Below are positions 26,230 through 34,495 of a stretch of DNA of 64,000 bases, piece after piece. The stretch is from Candidatus Eremiobacterota bacterium. Its GTDB lineage: Bacteria; Vulcanimicrobiota; Vulcanimicrobiia; Vulcanimicrobiales; Vulcanimicrobiaceae. The stretch covers positions 62,001-126,000 of the forward strand of contig JAFAKB010000025.1 in NCBI GenBank assembly GCA_019235885.1, written 5' to 3'. The position numbers were made by a program, and so were the translations under genes. Under the pieces are notes generated by a model. That model saw nothing but the letters and a program-made list of their open reading frames with translations, did no database searches and was not told the DNA's origin. Within the stretch, counting starts at the first letter, position 1, and each line of letters begins with the position of its first letter.

Positions 26230-27726
26230 GTCGTTGCGGTCGAGCCGCACGGGCTCGACGCGATCGGCGCGGACGAACGGCACGGCACGCCGCGCGATCT
26301 GTTCTTCCTGTGGTTCGGCGCGAACGCGGAGACCGCGACGTTCGCGGTCGGAATTCTGTCGGTGGCGCTGTACGGCACCTCGCTGCGCGGCGCGGCGCTC
26401 GGTCTGCTGGTGGGGAACGCGCTGGCGTATGTCGTCGTCGGATTGCTGTCGCGAATGGGGCCGCGCTACGGGCTGCCGCAGATGGTCGCTTCGCGCCGCG
26501 CGTTCGGGCGTGACGGCAACGTGCTGCCGGCGGTGCTGGCGTTTCTGGCCGGCGTCGGCTGGTTTGCGGTAGACAGCGTCTTCGGCGCGCAGGCGCTCGG
26601 CGCGCTCGCGCACCTGAGCTATCCCGCCGCGCTGGCGGTGTTGCTGATCGCGCAAGTCGCGCTGGCCGTGTACGGGCACAACGCGATCCACGCGTTCGAG
26701 CGCGTCGCCAGCGCCGCGCTGCTGATCGGGTTCGCGACGATCGCCGCCGCGACGCTCGCGCGGGTGCGGTTCGACGCTCCGTTCGACGCGCACGCACCGT
26801 TCGCGGCCGGCGGCGAGACGGCCGGGATCGTGTTTTCCGCGGCGCTCGCGTTCGCGTACGCGATCGGCTGGGGGCCCGCGGCGTCGGACTACTCGCGCTA
26901 TCTTCCCGCCGCCAGCGATCCGCGCGCGGTGACGCGCTGGGCGTTTCTCGGCGGCTTCGTGCCCTCGGCGATCTTGGAGCTGCTCGGCGCCGCGGCGGTG
27001 ACGGCGACGCGCGCGCCGGGGATCGCGAGCGCGACGCCGGCCCAGACGATCGGGTTGCTCGCGCACGGCAACGGCCTTGTCGCCTCGATCGGGCTCGCCA
27101 CGGTGCTGATCGGAACGATGAGCGCGAACTGCTTGAACCTCTATTCGGGCGCGCTCGCCGCGCTCGTCGCCTGGGACGCGCGGCGGCGGATCGTTCCCGC
27201 GCTCGGCGTCGCGGCGGTGCTCGGGGCGCTGACGCTCGCGGTGCTGCTCGCGGCGCGCGCGAACGATCCGGCGGCGCATTTTTCGGCCGCCGCCGTCGCG
27301 CTCGCGGTCGTGGCGGTCGGCGCGCTCGGCTTCGTGGTGGTGCGCTGGACGCTCGCGCGCTGGCAGTCGGCCGTCGCGGTCGGCGCGCTCGGCGGCGCGC
27401 TCGCGTTCGGCAGCGCCGACCCGACCGCGACCGCACACCTGTACGCGAACTTCCTCGGGCTGCTGACGATGTGGGCCGCGCCGTGGGCCGGCGTGCTGCT
27501 CGCGACGCGCGGCGCGACAGCGCTGCGCACGAATGCCGCGGCGCTCGTCGCCTGGCTCGCCGGAATCGCGGCGTCGATGCCGTTCTGGCAGCAGTCGTGG
27601 CTCACCGGACCGCTCGCGTCCGCATATCCGCAACTGGGTGACGTCTCGTACTTCCTTGCCTTCGCGGTCGCGTACGCGGTCGCGACGGCGCTGCGGCGTT
27701 CGCAGACGACGGCTCCCGCCTCGTAA
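26230..27726 (+). CDS. NCS1-family nucleobase/cation symporter
   Basis: Multi-pass membrane transporter (about 12 helices) for purines, pyrimidines or related compounds. The N-terminal family block VEPHGLDAIGADERHGTPRD and WFGANAE lies upstream of the first GTG (26362), and SRRAFGRDGNVLPA and GWGPAASDYSRYLP are strongly NCS1-like. No ATG, GTG or TTG occurs in this frame between the end of pncA and 26362, so the true start is uncertain; I begin near 26230, where similarity starts. A non-standard start codon or a frame error in the sequence would both explain this. Co-location with pncA suggests a nicotinamide or nucleobase salvage role. Confidence 0.8.
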   Translation, partial: VVAVEPHGLDAIGADERHGTPRDLFFLWFGANAETATFAVGILSVALYGTSLRGAALGLLVGNALAYVVVGLLSRMGPRYGLPQMVASRRAFGRDGNVLPAVLAFLAGVGWFAVDSVFGAQALGALAHLSYPAALAVLLIAQVALAVYGHNAIHAFERVASAALLIGFATIAAATLARVRFDAPFDAHAPFAAGGETAGIVFSAALAFAYAIGWGPAASDYSRYLPAASDPRAVTRWAFLGGFVPSAILELLGAAAVTATRAPGIASATPAQTIGLLAHGNGLVASIGLATVLIGTMSANCLNLYSGALAALVAWDARRRIVPALGVAAVLGALTLAVLLAARANDPAAHFSAAAVALAVVAVGALGFVVVRWTLARWQSAVAVGALGGALAFGSADPTATAHLYANFLGLLTMWAAPWAGVLLATRGATALRTNAAALVAWLAGIAASMPFWQQSWLTGPLASAYPQLGDVSYFLAFAVAYAVATALRRSQTTAPAS

Positions 27727-27761
27727 GGGGAGGCGAGCGCCCGAACGTCGGAGACCTCGCC

Positions 27762-28220
27762 ATGACGCACACCGCACTCCGCACCGCCGTGGTCGCCGCC
27801 CTCGCCTTCGGCGCGGGCCTCGCGGTCGCGCGCCTCCCGCAGCCCGCGCGCGCCGCCGCCGCGCCGCTCCAACCCGCGGTCATCGACATCGCCGCGATCA
27901 CCGCGGCCGACTTGCCGACGCCGGCACCAGCCTCGCCGAACCTGCGCTCGAAGCTGCTGGTCGCCGCCGACGGCGCGACCGCGCAAGTTCAGATCGGCAC
28001 CGTCATCAAGCACTATCACGCCGACGCGAACGAAGTCCAGTACGTCGTCTCGGGCTCCGGCACCGAATGGCTCGGCGACAAGCAAGTCGCCTTGAAACCC
28101 GGCATGATGATCGTCATCCCCGCCGGCACACCGCACGCCGGCACGACCGACGCGAACCTGAAGATCGTCTCCTGGAAAACCCCGCCCCAAGCCCCGACCG
28201 ACGTCCATCCGGTTCCGTAA
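27762..28220 (+). CDS. Secreted cupin-domain protein
   Basis: 152 residues, with a signal peptide (MTHTALRTAVVAALAFGAGLAVA). The cupin barrel occupies about residues 65-145, with motif 1 HYHADANEVQYVVSG (His, His, Glu) and motif 2 PAGTPHAG with the final metal His. Single-domain exported cupins may be small dioxygenases, isomerases or binding proteins; no substrate is indicated. It ends immediately before a 40-bp symmetric dyad. Confidence 0.8.
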   Translation: MTHTALRTAVVAALAFGAGLAVARLPQPARAAAAPLQPAVIDIAAITAADLPTPAPASPNLRSKLLVAADGATAQVQIGTVIKHYHADANEVQYVVSGSGTEWLGDKQVALKPGMMIVIPAGTPHAGTTDANLKIVSWKTPPQAPTDVHPVP

Positions 28221-28260
28221 ATGCGCTAGCGCAATGCACTAAAGCATTGCAAATTCGCAT
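28221..28260. promoter_or_regulatory. 40-bp nested symmetric dyad upstream of hicAB
   Basis: Outer arms ATGCG/CGCAT and inner arms GCAATGC/GCATTGC are arranged with identical 5-base spacers on both sides around a 6-base centre. The left half also contains the perfect palindrome TGCGCTAGCGCA (28222-28233). Two-fold symmetry at this distance (50 bases before hicA) suggests an autoregulatory operator, as HicB antitoxins bind their own promoter, or alternatively a terminator for the cupin gene. Confidence 0.55.
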
Positions 28261-28310
28261 AAAGCCCGCTGATCTAGCGCAGCCCTTGTCGCACGTGCCC
28301 GTCGTCACAG

Positions 28311-28532
28311 ATGGCGGGCACGATGCGAGAACACAATCGGCGCGCCGTCGTACGCCTACTGCTCTCGTTCGGGTTCCGCAGCCTCGGCGGCCCGCACGAG
28401 AAATTCGTTCATTCGAACGGGCGATTGACAGTCGTACCGCGACAGACTACGATCTCGGCCGGCGCGTGTCGAAAAATCGTGCGACAGGTCGGAATATCTC
28501 CTCAACGCTTCGACAGAATGGTACGTCGATGA
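28311..28532 (+). CDS. hicA: HicA-type mRNA interferase toxin
   Basis: 73 residues with the compact dsRBD-like HicA pattern: an N-terminal helix (AVVRLLLSFGFRSLGG), the catalytic-histidine region GPHEKFVH, a strand (LTVVPR) and the final TISAGACRKIVRQVGIS helix. The usual GSHH is GPHEKF here, so activity should be tested rather than assumed. ATG at 28311 or 28323 could start it. The stop overlaps the hicB start (ATGA). The region is poorer in GC than its surroundings, consistent with horizontal gain. Confidence 0.75.
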   Translation: MAGTMREHNRRAVVRLLLSFGFRSLGGPHEKFVHSNGRLTVVPRQTTISAGACRKIVRQVGISPQRFDRMVRR

Positions 28533-28855
28533 AGACGGTAACGGTCCGAATCGTTCGCGATCCCGAGTCGCCTGCCTGGTGGCTGGCTCAGTTCAAACTG
28601 AACGGTCGCTCTTGGTGTACTCAGGGCGCGATCGTCGACGAAGCCCGATATATGGCCGCCGACTTGTTGAAACTCGCCGGCGCAAGCGACGACGTCGTCG
28701 TGAACTTCGCCTACGATGACCGAGAATCGCTTGCGTCGCTCCTCGCCCATCCGGTGACGCCGTCACTGCTCAGCGAAGAGGAGGCCGCAGCACAGCTTGC
28801 CGAGGAAGGCGACGACGACCTCGATCAGGAGCTGCTCGCCGCGCTCAGATCATGA
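28529..28855 (+). CDS. hicB: HicB-like antitoxin
   Basis: 108 residues. The N-terminal half (VTVRIVRDPESPAWWLAQ, GAIVDEARYMAADLLKLA) matches the partial RNase H-like fold of HicB antitoxins. The C-terminal half is acidic (EEEAAAQLAEEGDDDLDQELL) and lacks a clear helix-turn-helix or ribbon-helix-helix, so DNA binding is not evident from sequence. Coupled to hicA by ATGA. Its end overlaps the convergent epimerase gene by 6 bases. Confidence 0.7.
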   Translation: MKTVTVRIVRDPESPAWWLAQFKLNGRSWCTQGAIVDEARYMAADLLKLAGASDDVVVNFAYDDRESLASLLAHPVTPSLLSEEEAAAQLAEEGDDDLDQELLAALRS

Positions 28856-29797
28856 CGCGGCGGCGGTCTTTTCCTTGTCGCGGAAGTATTCGTAGGTTTT
28901 GCGCATTCCCTCGACGAGCGGCACCTGCGCCTCCCAGCCGAGCTCGCGCCGCGCTTTGGCCGGGTTGAAGTAGACCTCGCGCGCGTCGCCGGGACGGCGC
29001 TCGGCTCGCGTGACCGGCGCTTCGAAGCCGGTCACTTGGACCATCGCGCGGTAGATCTCGTTCACCGACGTCTTCTTGCCGGTGCCGACGACGTAGATCT
29101 CGCCGGAGCCTTTCGTGAGCGCCGCGAGGTTCGCGCGCACGACGTCGCCCACGTAGACGTAGTCGCGCGTCTGCTCGCCGTCCCAGTCGATGCGCACGCC
29201 TTGGCGCTGCAGGAACTTGCCCAGGAAGATCGCGATGACGCCGGCTTCGCCGTTCGGGTCCTGGCGCGGGCCGTAGACGTTGCCGTACCGCAGCGCGGTG
29301 TAGTCGAGGCCGTGCTCGCTCTTGAAAAAGCGCAGGTAGTGCTCGGTGACCATCTTGGTGATGCCGTACGGCGAGACGGGGTGCTGCGGCGAGCTCTCGT
29401 CGACCGGCATCGCCGCGACGTCGCCGTATGTCGCCGCGCTCGAGGCGAAGATGACCTTGCGCGAACCGGCCTTGACCGCGGCCTCCAGCACGTTCAGCAT
29501 TCCGATCACGTTGACGTTCGCGTCGTACTTCGGGTCGCGCGCGCCGATCGCCACCGAGTGCTGCGCGGCATGGTGCGAGACGACCTCGGGCTTGAACTCG
29601 GTGAAGATTCGCTCGATCCCGACCTCGTCGCGCACGTCCATGTGCACGAACGAGACGCCTTCCGGAACGTTTTCGCGGCGGCCGCCGCCGTGGGACCAGA
29701 GGTTGTCGACCACGACGACTTCGTGTCCCTCGCCAAGGAACGCGTCGACGAGGTGCGATCCGATAAACCCGGCTCCGCCGGTGACGACGATACGCAT
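28850..29797 (-). CDS. NAD-dependent sugar epimerase/dehydratase (UDP-glucose 4-epimerase-like)
   Basis: Extended short-chain dehydrogenase (315 residues) acting on nucleotide sugars. NAD-binding GGAGFIGSH at residues 7-15, the catalytic Ser-Tyr-Lys in SSAATYGD and YGITK, plus RYGNVYGPRQDP and the C-terminal YFNPAKARRELGW. Closest in pattern to GalE-like UDP-glucose 4-epimerases, but rhamnose or uronate epimerases look similar. The ATG at 29797 follows a GC-rich hairpin (GAGCCC/GGGCTC). No polysaccharide genes adjoin it. Confidence 0.88.
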   Translation of the reverse strand: MRIVVTGGAGFIGSHLVDAFLGEGHEVVVVDNLWSHGGGRRENVPEGVSFVHMDVRDEVGIERIFTEFKPEVVSHHAAQHSVAIGARDPKYDANVNVIGMLNVLEAAVKAGSRKVIFASSAATYGDVAAMPVDESSPQHPVSPYGITKMVTEHYLRFFKSEHGLDYTALRYGNVYGPRQDPNGEAGVIAIFLGKFLQRQGVRIDWDGEQTRDYVYVGDVVRANLAALTKGSGEIYVVGTGKKTSVNEIYRAMVQVTGFEAPVTRAERRPGDAREVYFNPAKARRELGWEAQVPLVEGMRKTYEYFRDKEKTAAAS

Positions 29798-29928
29798 GCG
29801 AGCCCCGAGGGTTCGGGCTCCCCGAAGACTCTCCCGCGCCCGCCACAACGCTTGGCCGCCTCTTGAGCTGACCGCCGTTCGCGCATCGGCGCGCTTGCCG
29901 CCACGCTCCGTGCGCGTGACGGAACTGC

Positions 29929-32238
29929 GTGGTCCGCGCTCCGCTGCTGCTCCCCGCCCTCGCCTTCGCCGGCGCAATCGCCGCCGACGCGCACGGCCTC
30001 GCGGCCTTTGCGTGCTGCGCCGCGCTCGGCGCGGCCGCGTTCGCGCGCGCACGCGTCGCGGCGCTTGCGGCCCTGACGGGGCTGGCGTGCGCGCTGTGGC
30101 ACGGCCACCCGGCGATGCTGACCGCGGAGTCCCGGATCGGCCACTTCGCCGGGACGGTCGTCGGCGACGTGCGCAACGACGAAAACGGTGCGAGCTTTGC
30201 GTTCGCGCTGGACGGCGGCGTCGTCGTGCGCGCGCAGCTGCATAACGGCACCGCGGCTGCCGGCGAACGGCTGGTGCTGCGCGGGCGGCTGGTTCCGTTC
30301 GACGAGGCGCGCAACCCGGGCGAGCCGTCGCGGCGCGCGCTCGCGCTCGGGGAAGGACTCGCCGGCGAGCTGATCGCGGATCGCACGATCGCGCGGGCAG
30401 CACCCGAACCGCGCGACGTGCGCACCTGGTCTGCGCGGCTGCGCGCGCTTCTCTCCGCGCGGCTGCGAACGGTGCTGCGCGAACCGGAGGCGACCGTCGT
30501 CGCCGGCGCGCTGTGGGGCGAACGCGGCACGCTTTCGCGCGAGCTCCACGACGATTTTCAAGCGACGGGAACCGTGCACGTGCTCGTCACCGCGGGGCTG
30601 CATCTCGGCGTGATCGCCTGGTTCGCCGGCACACTGTTCGCGCTGTGCCGAACGCCGCGCACCGCGGCGGCGCTCGCGACGATTCCGTGCGTCGTCGCGT
30701 ACGCCTGGCTCAGCGGCGCGCACCTGCCTTCGCAGCGCGCGGCGGTGATGGTGTCGACGGCGCTGCTCGCGCGGGCGTGCGGCGCGCGGCTGCTCTCGTG
30801 GAACGCGCTCGCGCTCGCGGCGATCGTCGTCGCCGCGCTGTGGCCGGCGTCCGTGACCACCGTCTCGTTCGCGCTCTCGTTCTCGTGCGTCGGAGCGATC
30901 CTGTTCTTCGCCAAGCCGCTGCAGCACGCGCTCGAACGGCTCGCGCTGCCGGAGCGGGTTCGGGAAGCGCTCGCGCTGACGATCGCGACGCAGATCGGCG
31001 TGTGGCCGCTCAGCGCGGCGACGTTCGGGCTCGTCGCGCCGTACGCCGTCCTGGCGAACGCCGTCGTCGTGCCGGCGACCGGCGTCGCGATGATCGCCGG
31101 CATCGCCTCGCTCGCGCTCGCGCACGTTCCGGTGCTCGGCCGAGCCGCGGCGACGGTCGCGACCTGGGACGTCGACGCGATCCTGCGCGTCGTCGGCGCG
31201 GTCGCCGCGCTGCCGGGCGCGCACGTGCGCGTCGCGCCGCCGCCGGCGCTCGCGATCGTCGCGTACGACGCCGTCGCGGTCGTCGCCGCGCTCGTGCTAC
31301 CGCGCAGCGCGCGCATCGCAGCCGCGCTGGTCGTGCTCGCGAGCGCCGGCGTGCTCCTCACGACGCTGCGCCTGCCCGACGGGAAGCTGACGGTGACGAT
31401 GCTCGACGTCGGGCAAGGCGACGGGATCGTGATCCGCACGCCGCGCGGCCACGTCATTCTGATCGACAGCGGCGGACGGCTCGAGCGCGGCCGCGGCGCG
31501 CAAGGACGCTCGCCGGCCGAGCTGGTCGGCGAACGGATCGTCCTCGGCTATCTGCAGCGCGAAGGAATACGGCACGTCGACTTGCTGGTCATCACCCACC
31601 CGCACGGCGACCACGTCGGCGGCTGTTTGCCGATCGTGCAGGCGCTGCACGTCGACGCCATCGGCGATTCGGGACAAACGTACGGCGGTCGCGCGTACAA
31701 CGACTGCATCGCCGCGGCGCACGAGCGCCGCATCCCGATCGTGCTCGTGCGGCGCGGCATGCACTACGCGACCGGCGACGGCGTGACGTTCGACGCGCTC
31801 GCGCCGCAAGAGCCGCTACTCGAGGACGGTTCCAACGACGTCAACGAGAACAGCGTCGTCCTCATGCTGCGGTACCGGTGCCCCGGCTGCGCCCGCCCTT
31901 TTGGGATGCTCTTCACCGGCGACGCGGGCGCCCAAACGGAAGCGCGCATCCTGGCGAACGGCGACGACGTCGCGGCAGACGTCCTCAAAGTCGGACATCA
32001 TGGCTCGGCCTACTCCTCGACGCCCGAGTTCGTTCGCGCGGTGCACCCGCGCTACGCGCTGATTAGCGTCGGACGGCATAACCGCTTCGGCCACCCCGCG
32101 CCTTCGACGCTCGCGACGCTGCACGCAAACGGAGCAGCCGTCTACCGTACCGATCGCTGTGCCGCGACGACGGTCGCCGTGGACTCGCAGGCGCGGGCGC
32201 ACGTGCGGTCGCTGCTCGGCTGCGCGGGGGCCGAATAG
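29929..32238 (+). CDS. comEC: ComEC/Rec2 DNA-uptake channel
   Basis: Polytopic competence protein of 769 residues that carries single-stranded DNA across the membrane. It has N-terminal helices with a DUF4131-like segment, the central ComEC/Rec2 competence domain (WGERGTLSRELHDDFQATG, VLVTAGLHLGVIAW, HLPSQRAAVM) and a C-terminal metallo-beta-lactamase-like domain (MLDVGQGDGIVI, THPHGDHVGG, GHHGS). The MBL motifs are intact, which suggests an active nuclease that degrades the non-transported strand. The start is GTG at 29929. With comEA it implies capacity for natural transformation. Confidence 0.95.
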   Translation: MVRAPLLLPALAFAGAIAADAHGLAAFACCAALGAAAFARARVAALAALTGLACALWHGHPAMLTAESRIGHFAGTVVGDVRNDENGASFAFALDGGVVVRAQLHNGTAAAGERLVLRGRLVPFDEARNPGEPSRRALALGEGLAGELIADRTIARAAPEPRDVRTWSARLRALLSARLRTVLREPEATVVAGALWGERGTLSRELHDDFQATGTVHVLVTAGLHLGVIAWFAGTLFALCRTPRTAAALATIPCVVAYAWLSGAHLPSQRAAVMVSTALLARACGARLLSWNALALAAIVVAALWPASVTTVSFALSFSCVGAILFFAKPLQHALERLALPERVREALALTIATQIGVWPLSAATFGLVAPYAVLANAVVVPATGVAMIAGIASLALAHVPVLGRAAATVATWDVDAILRVVGAVAALPGAHVRVAPPPALAIVAYDAVAVVAALVLPRSARIAAALVVLASAGVLLTTLRLPDGKLTVTMLDVGQGDGIVIRTPRGHVILIDSGGRLERGRGAQGRSPAELVGERIVLGYLQREGIRHVDLLVITHPHGDHVGGCLPIVQALHVDAIGDSGQTYGGRAYNDCIAAAHERRIPIVLVRRGMHYATGDGVTFDALAPQEPLLEDGSNDVNENSVVLMLRYRCPGCARPFGMLFTGDAGAQTEARILANGDDVAADVLKVGHHGSAYSSTPEFVRAVHPRYALISVGRHNRFGHPAPSTLATLHANGAAVYRTDRCAATTVAVDSQARAHVRSLLGCAGAE

Positions 32239-32278
32239 GCCGCCGTCGTCGCTCTTGCCAGGCCGTCGATCGTCGTTT

Positions 32279-33121
32279 TCATTGTCTTTCTCCAGCAGCG
32301 TCTCGGGTGAAGTCTGGAAGCGATTCGATGCGGCCGCTCCAGCGGAGCGTTTCGACGTCGTTGAAGAGCGGGATGTCGGTGCGCAGGGTCGCGAGCGTTC
32401 GAAACAGCAGCGCGAGATCACGGTCGCGCGCGAGCGTTTGCGCCAGCCGCGCGGCGCCCGCGACGTTGACGTTCCACGCGCGCGGGTCGGCCGGGATCGC
32501 TTCGAGGCGGCCGTATCGCGCCAGCACGGCCGCGGCGGATTTCGCACCCCAGCCCGATAAGCCCGGAAAGCCGTCCGCGGCGTCGCCGACGAGCGCCAAG
32601 TAGTCGGGAATGCTCGCCGGCGGCACGCCGAACTTCGCGACGACGCCGGCTTCGTCGAAGAACGTGCGCGTGCGGCGGTTCAGCTGCACGACGCGCGTTC
32701 CGCGCACGCATTGCGCCAGGTCCTTGTCCGGCGTGCAGATCACCACGCGCTCCACTCGCGGGTCGGCTGCGGCGAGCGCCGCGGCGGCAGCGAGCGCGTC
32801 GTCGGCTTCGAACTCGACCATCGGCCACACGGTAATTCCGGCGTCGGCGAGCGCCTCTTCGAGGAGCGGGAACTGCGCAAGCAGCGCTGGATCGATTCCG
32901 GCGCCCGTCTTGTAGCCGAGCCAAAGATCGTTGCGGAACGACTCGATCACCTGATCGGTCGCAACGCCGATGTGCGTCGCGCCCTCCCGCAGCAGGCTCC
33001 GGATCGACGCGAGCACGCCGCGCACCGCCGCCACCTCGCGGCCGTTCGCGTCGCGCTGCGGCGGCATCGCGAAGAAGTGCCGAAACAGCTCGTACGTTCC
33101 GTCGATCAGGTGGACGATCAC
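32279..33121 (-). CDS. Stand-alone 5'-3' exonuclease (PolA N-domain-like)
   Basis: 280 residues, PIN/FEN-type 5'-nuclease. Acidic catalytic residues appear in HLIDGTYE, EFEADDALA and CTPDKDL, and the helix-hairpin-helix region in GDAADGFPGLSGWGAKSAA. The start is GTG at 33121, 16 bases after the upstream lipoprotein stop; no clear Shine-Dalgarno. It is separate from, and additional to, the nuclease domain of polA encoded three genes upstream in the same direction. It may process flaps or RNA primers; a xni-like role is possible. Confidence 0.85.
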   Translation of the reverse strand: MIVHLIDGTYELFRHFFAMPPQRDANGREVAAVRGVLASIRSLLREGATHIGVATDQVIESFRNDLWLGYKTGAGIDPALLAQFPLLEEALADAGITVWPMVEFEADDALAAAAALAAADPRVERVVICTPDKDLAQCVRGTRVVQLNRRTRTFFDEAGVVAKFGVPPASIPDYLALVGDAADGFPGLSGWGAKSAAAVLARYGRLEAIPADPRAWNVNVAGAARLAQTLARDRDLALLFRTLATLRTDIPLFNDVETLRWSGRIESLPDFTRDAAGERQ

Positions 33122-33137
33122 GACACAGTTGTACGGT

Positions 33138-33983
33138 TTACCGCGGCGCTTCGTCTCGGTGCAGACCGTAGGTCTTCGGCTCGAAGTACCAGGCGGGGAG
33201 CGCCGGCGGAAAGACGACGTCTTTGTAGGTGTAGTCGGTCTCGAACTCGTCGTCCCTCGTGCGGCCGTGGATCGATTGCAGGACCGGGATCCCGTCGAGC
33301 ATGGCGAAGCGCGCGTCGAACTCGTCCTCGAACGACTGGCTGGTGAACTCGAGGTAGAGATGGTCGCGCACGCGCATCCGCACCAGCTCGAACGTCGTCG
33401 CGTCGACCCACAGGTCGTCGAGGCGGTTGCGGTCGGGATCACGCTTCGGCGCCAGCGAGAGATGCCACAGCGCGCCTTCGCGGTGGACGCCGGTGACACG
33501 GTAGTCGTAGTCGGTGTTGACGGTCACGGCGCCGATCAGCGGCAGCGGCGACTCCGGCGGCTGCGGCGGCCCGGGCTCGGGGGTGCGCGGGGTGAACAGC
33601 GCGCGCTCGAAGATGTCCGCCGTCGGCGGGCCGGGATCGACGTACCCGTCGAACGCGACCGTGACGTTCTGCAGCGAGCCGTAAGCGACGCCGTTCCAGG
33701 CCCGGCGCGTCAGCGCGGAGCGGTCGGCGTTGCGGCACCAGATCTTCAGCACGTAGCTGTTGTCGAAATCGGGAAGGCCGTTGTGCCTGTCGCGCCGGAC
33801 CAGCGTGTACTCGACGAACGGCGGGCGCACGTGGGCGCGAAAGACGCGCTTCGCGCGGGCAAGCATCTGTTCGCCGGTCAGGCGCGCCGACGCCGGCGTC
33901 ACGGGCGCCGGCTCGGGCGCGGGCGACTGCGCGGCGCACGCGAGCGCGACGCCGGCCGCCGCGAGCACGCGCGCCAGATTCAT
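33138..33983 (-). CDS. Predicted lipoprotein of unknown function
   Basis: 281 residues. The N-terminus MNLARVLAAAGVALACAAQS contains a lipobox (ALAC), so it is probably lipid-anchored outside the membrane. The mature part has a Pro-rich linker then a mostly beta region (YTLVRRDRHNG, YVLKIWCRN, RNRLDDLWVDATTFELVRMRV) reminiscent of LolA/LppX-like folds, which bind lipids; this is only a pattern impression. The ATG overlaps the DUF192 stop by 4 bases. Confidence 0.65.
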   Translation of the reverse strand: MNLARVLAAAGVALACAAQSPAPEPAPVTPASARLTGEQMLARAKRVFRAHVRPPFVEYTLVRRDRHNGLPDFDNSYVLKIWCRNADRSALTRRAWNGVAYGSLQNVTVAFDGYVDPGPPTADIFERALFTPRTPEPGPPQPPESPLPLIGAVTVNTDYDYRVTGVHREGALWHLSLAPKRDPDRNRLDDLWVDATTFELVRMRVRDHLYLEFTSQSFEDEFDARFAMLDGIPVLQSIHGRTRDDEFETDYTYKDVVFPPALPAWYFEPKTYGLHRDEAPR

Positions 33984-34495
33984 TTCGCCGCGACCGGCGG
34001 GATGCTGAGCTGCATCCCGGGGAGCAAGCCCGCCCGTGCCGCGCCGCCGGCACCGAGCTCGATCACGAACCGGCCCACGCCTTGCCGGCGCGCCACTTTG
34101 TCGTCCGGCGTCTTCGGCGTGCTGGCGGGGACGTCGACCGCGATGTCGCTGATCGTGCCGTCGCCTTTGACGAACACCATGTCGAGCGGCGTGATCGTGT
34201 CCTTCATCCAGAACTCCATGTGCCGCTCGGCGAACGGAAACGCGAACAGCATCCCTTCGTCCGGCGGGACGAACGTCACGTTCATCAGCCCGCGCTCGCG
34301 CTGCGCCTCGGTGAGCGCAACCGCGAGCCGCAGCGTCGTGCGCGGCGCGCGCACCTCGAGCGGACGGCACCGCACGGTCAGCGGGATGCGCGTGCAGAGC
34401 GGCAGCGCGCCGCCAGCGGCCGCCGGACCCTGCGCGCCCAGCGCGAGCAGCACGACGCCGCTCAGCGCGCTAACCGCCGCCGTTCGCGTCCGCAT
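33980..34495 (-). CDS. Secreted DUF192 protein
   Basis: About 171 residues from ATG at 34495, which gives a good signal peptide (MRTRTAAVSALSGVVLLALGAQ); ATG at 34522 is an alternative with a poorer leader. The DUF192 core is clear: RERGLMNVTFVPPDEGMLFAF, FWMKDTITPLDMVFV and the final FVIELGAGGAARAGLLPG. The domain's function is unknown. It overlaps the 3' end of polA by 26 bases. Confidence 0.82.
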   Translation of the reverse strand: MRTRTAAVSALSGVVLLALGAQGPAAAGGALPLCTRIPLTVRCRPLEVRAPRTTLRLAVALTEAQRERGLMNVTFVPPDEGMLFAFPFAERHMEFWMKDTITPLDMVFVKGDGTISDIAVDVPASTPKTPDDKVARRQGVGRFVIELGAGGAARAGLLPGMQLSIPPVAAK

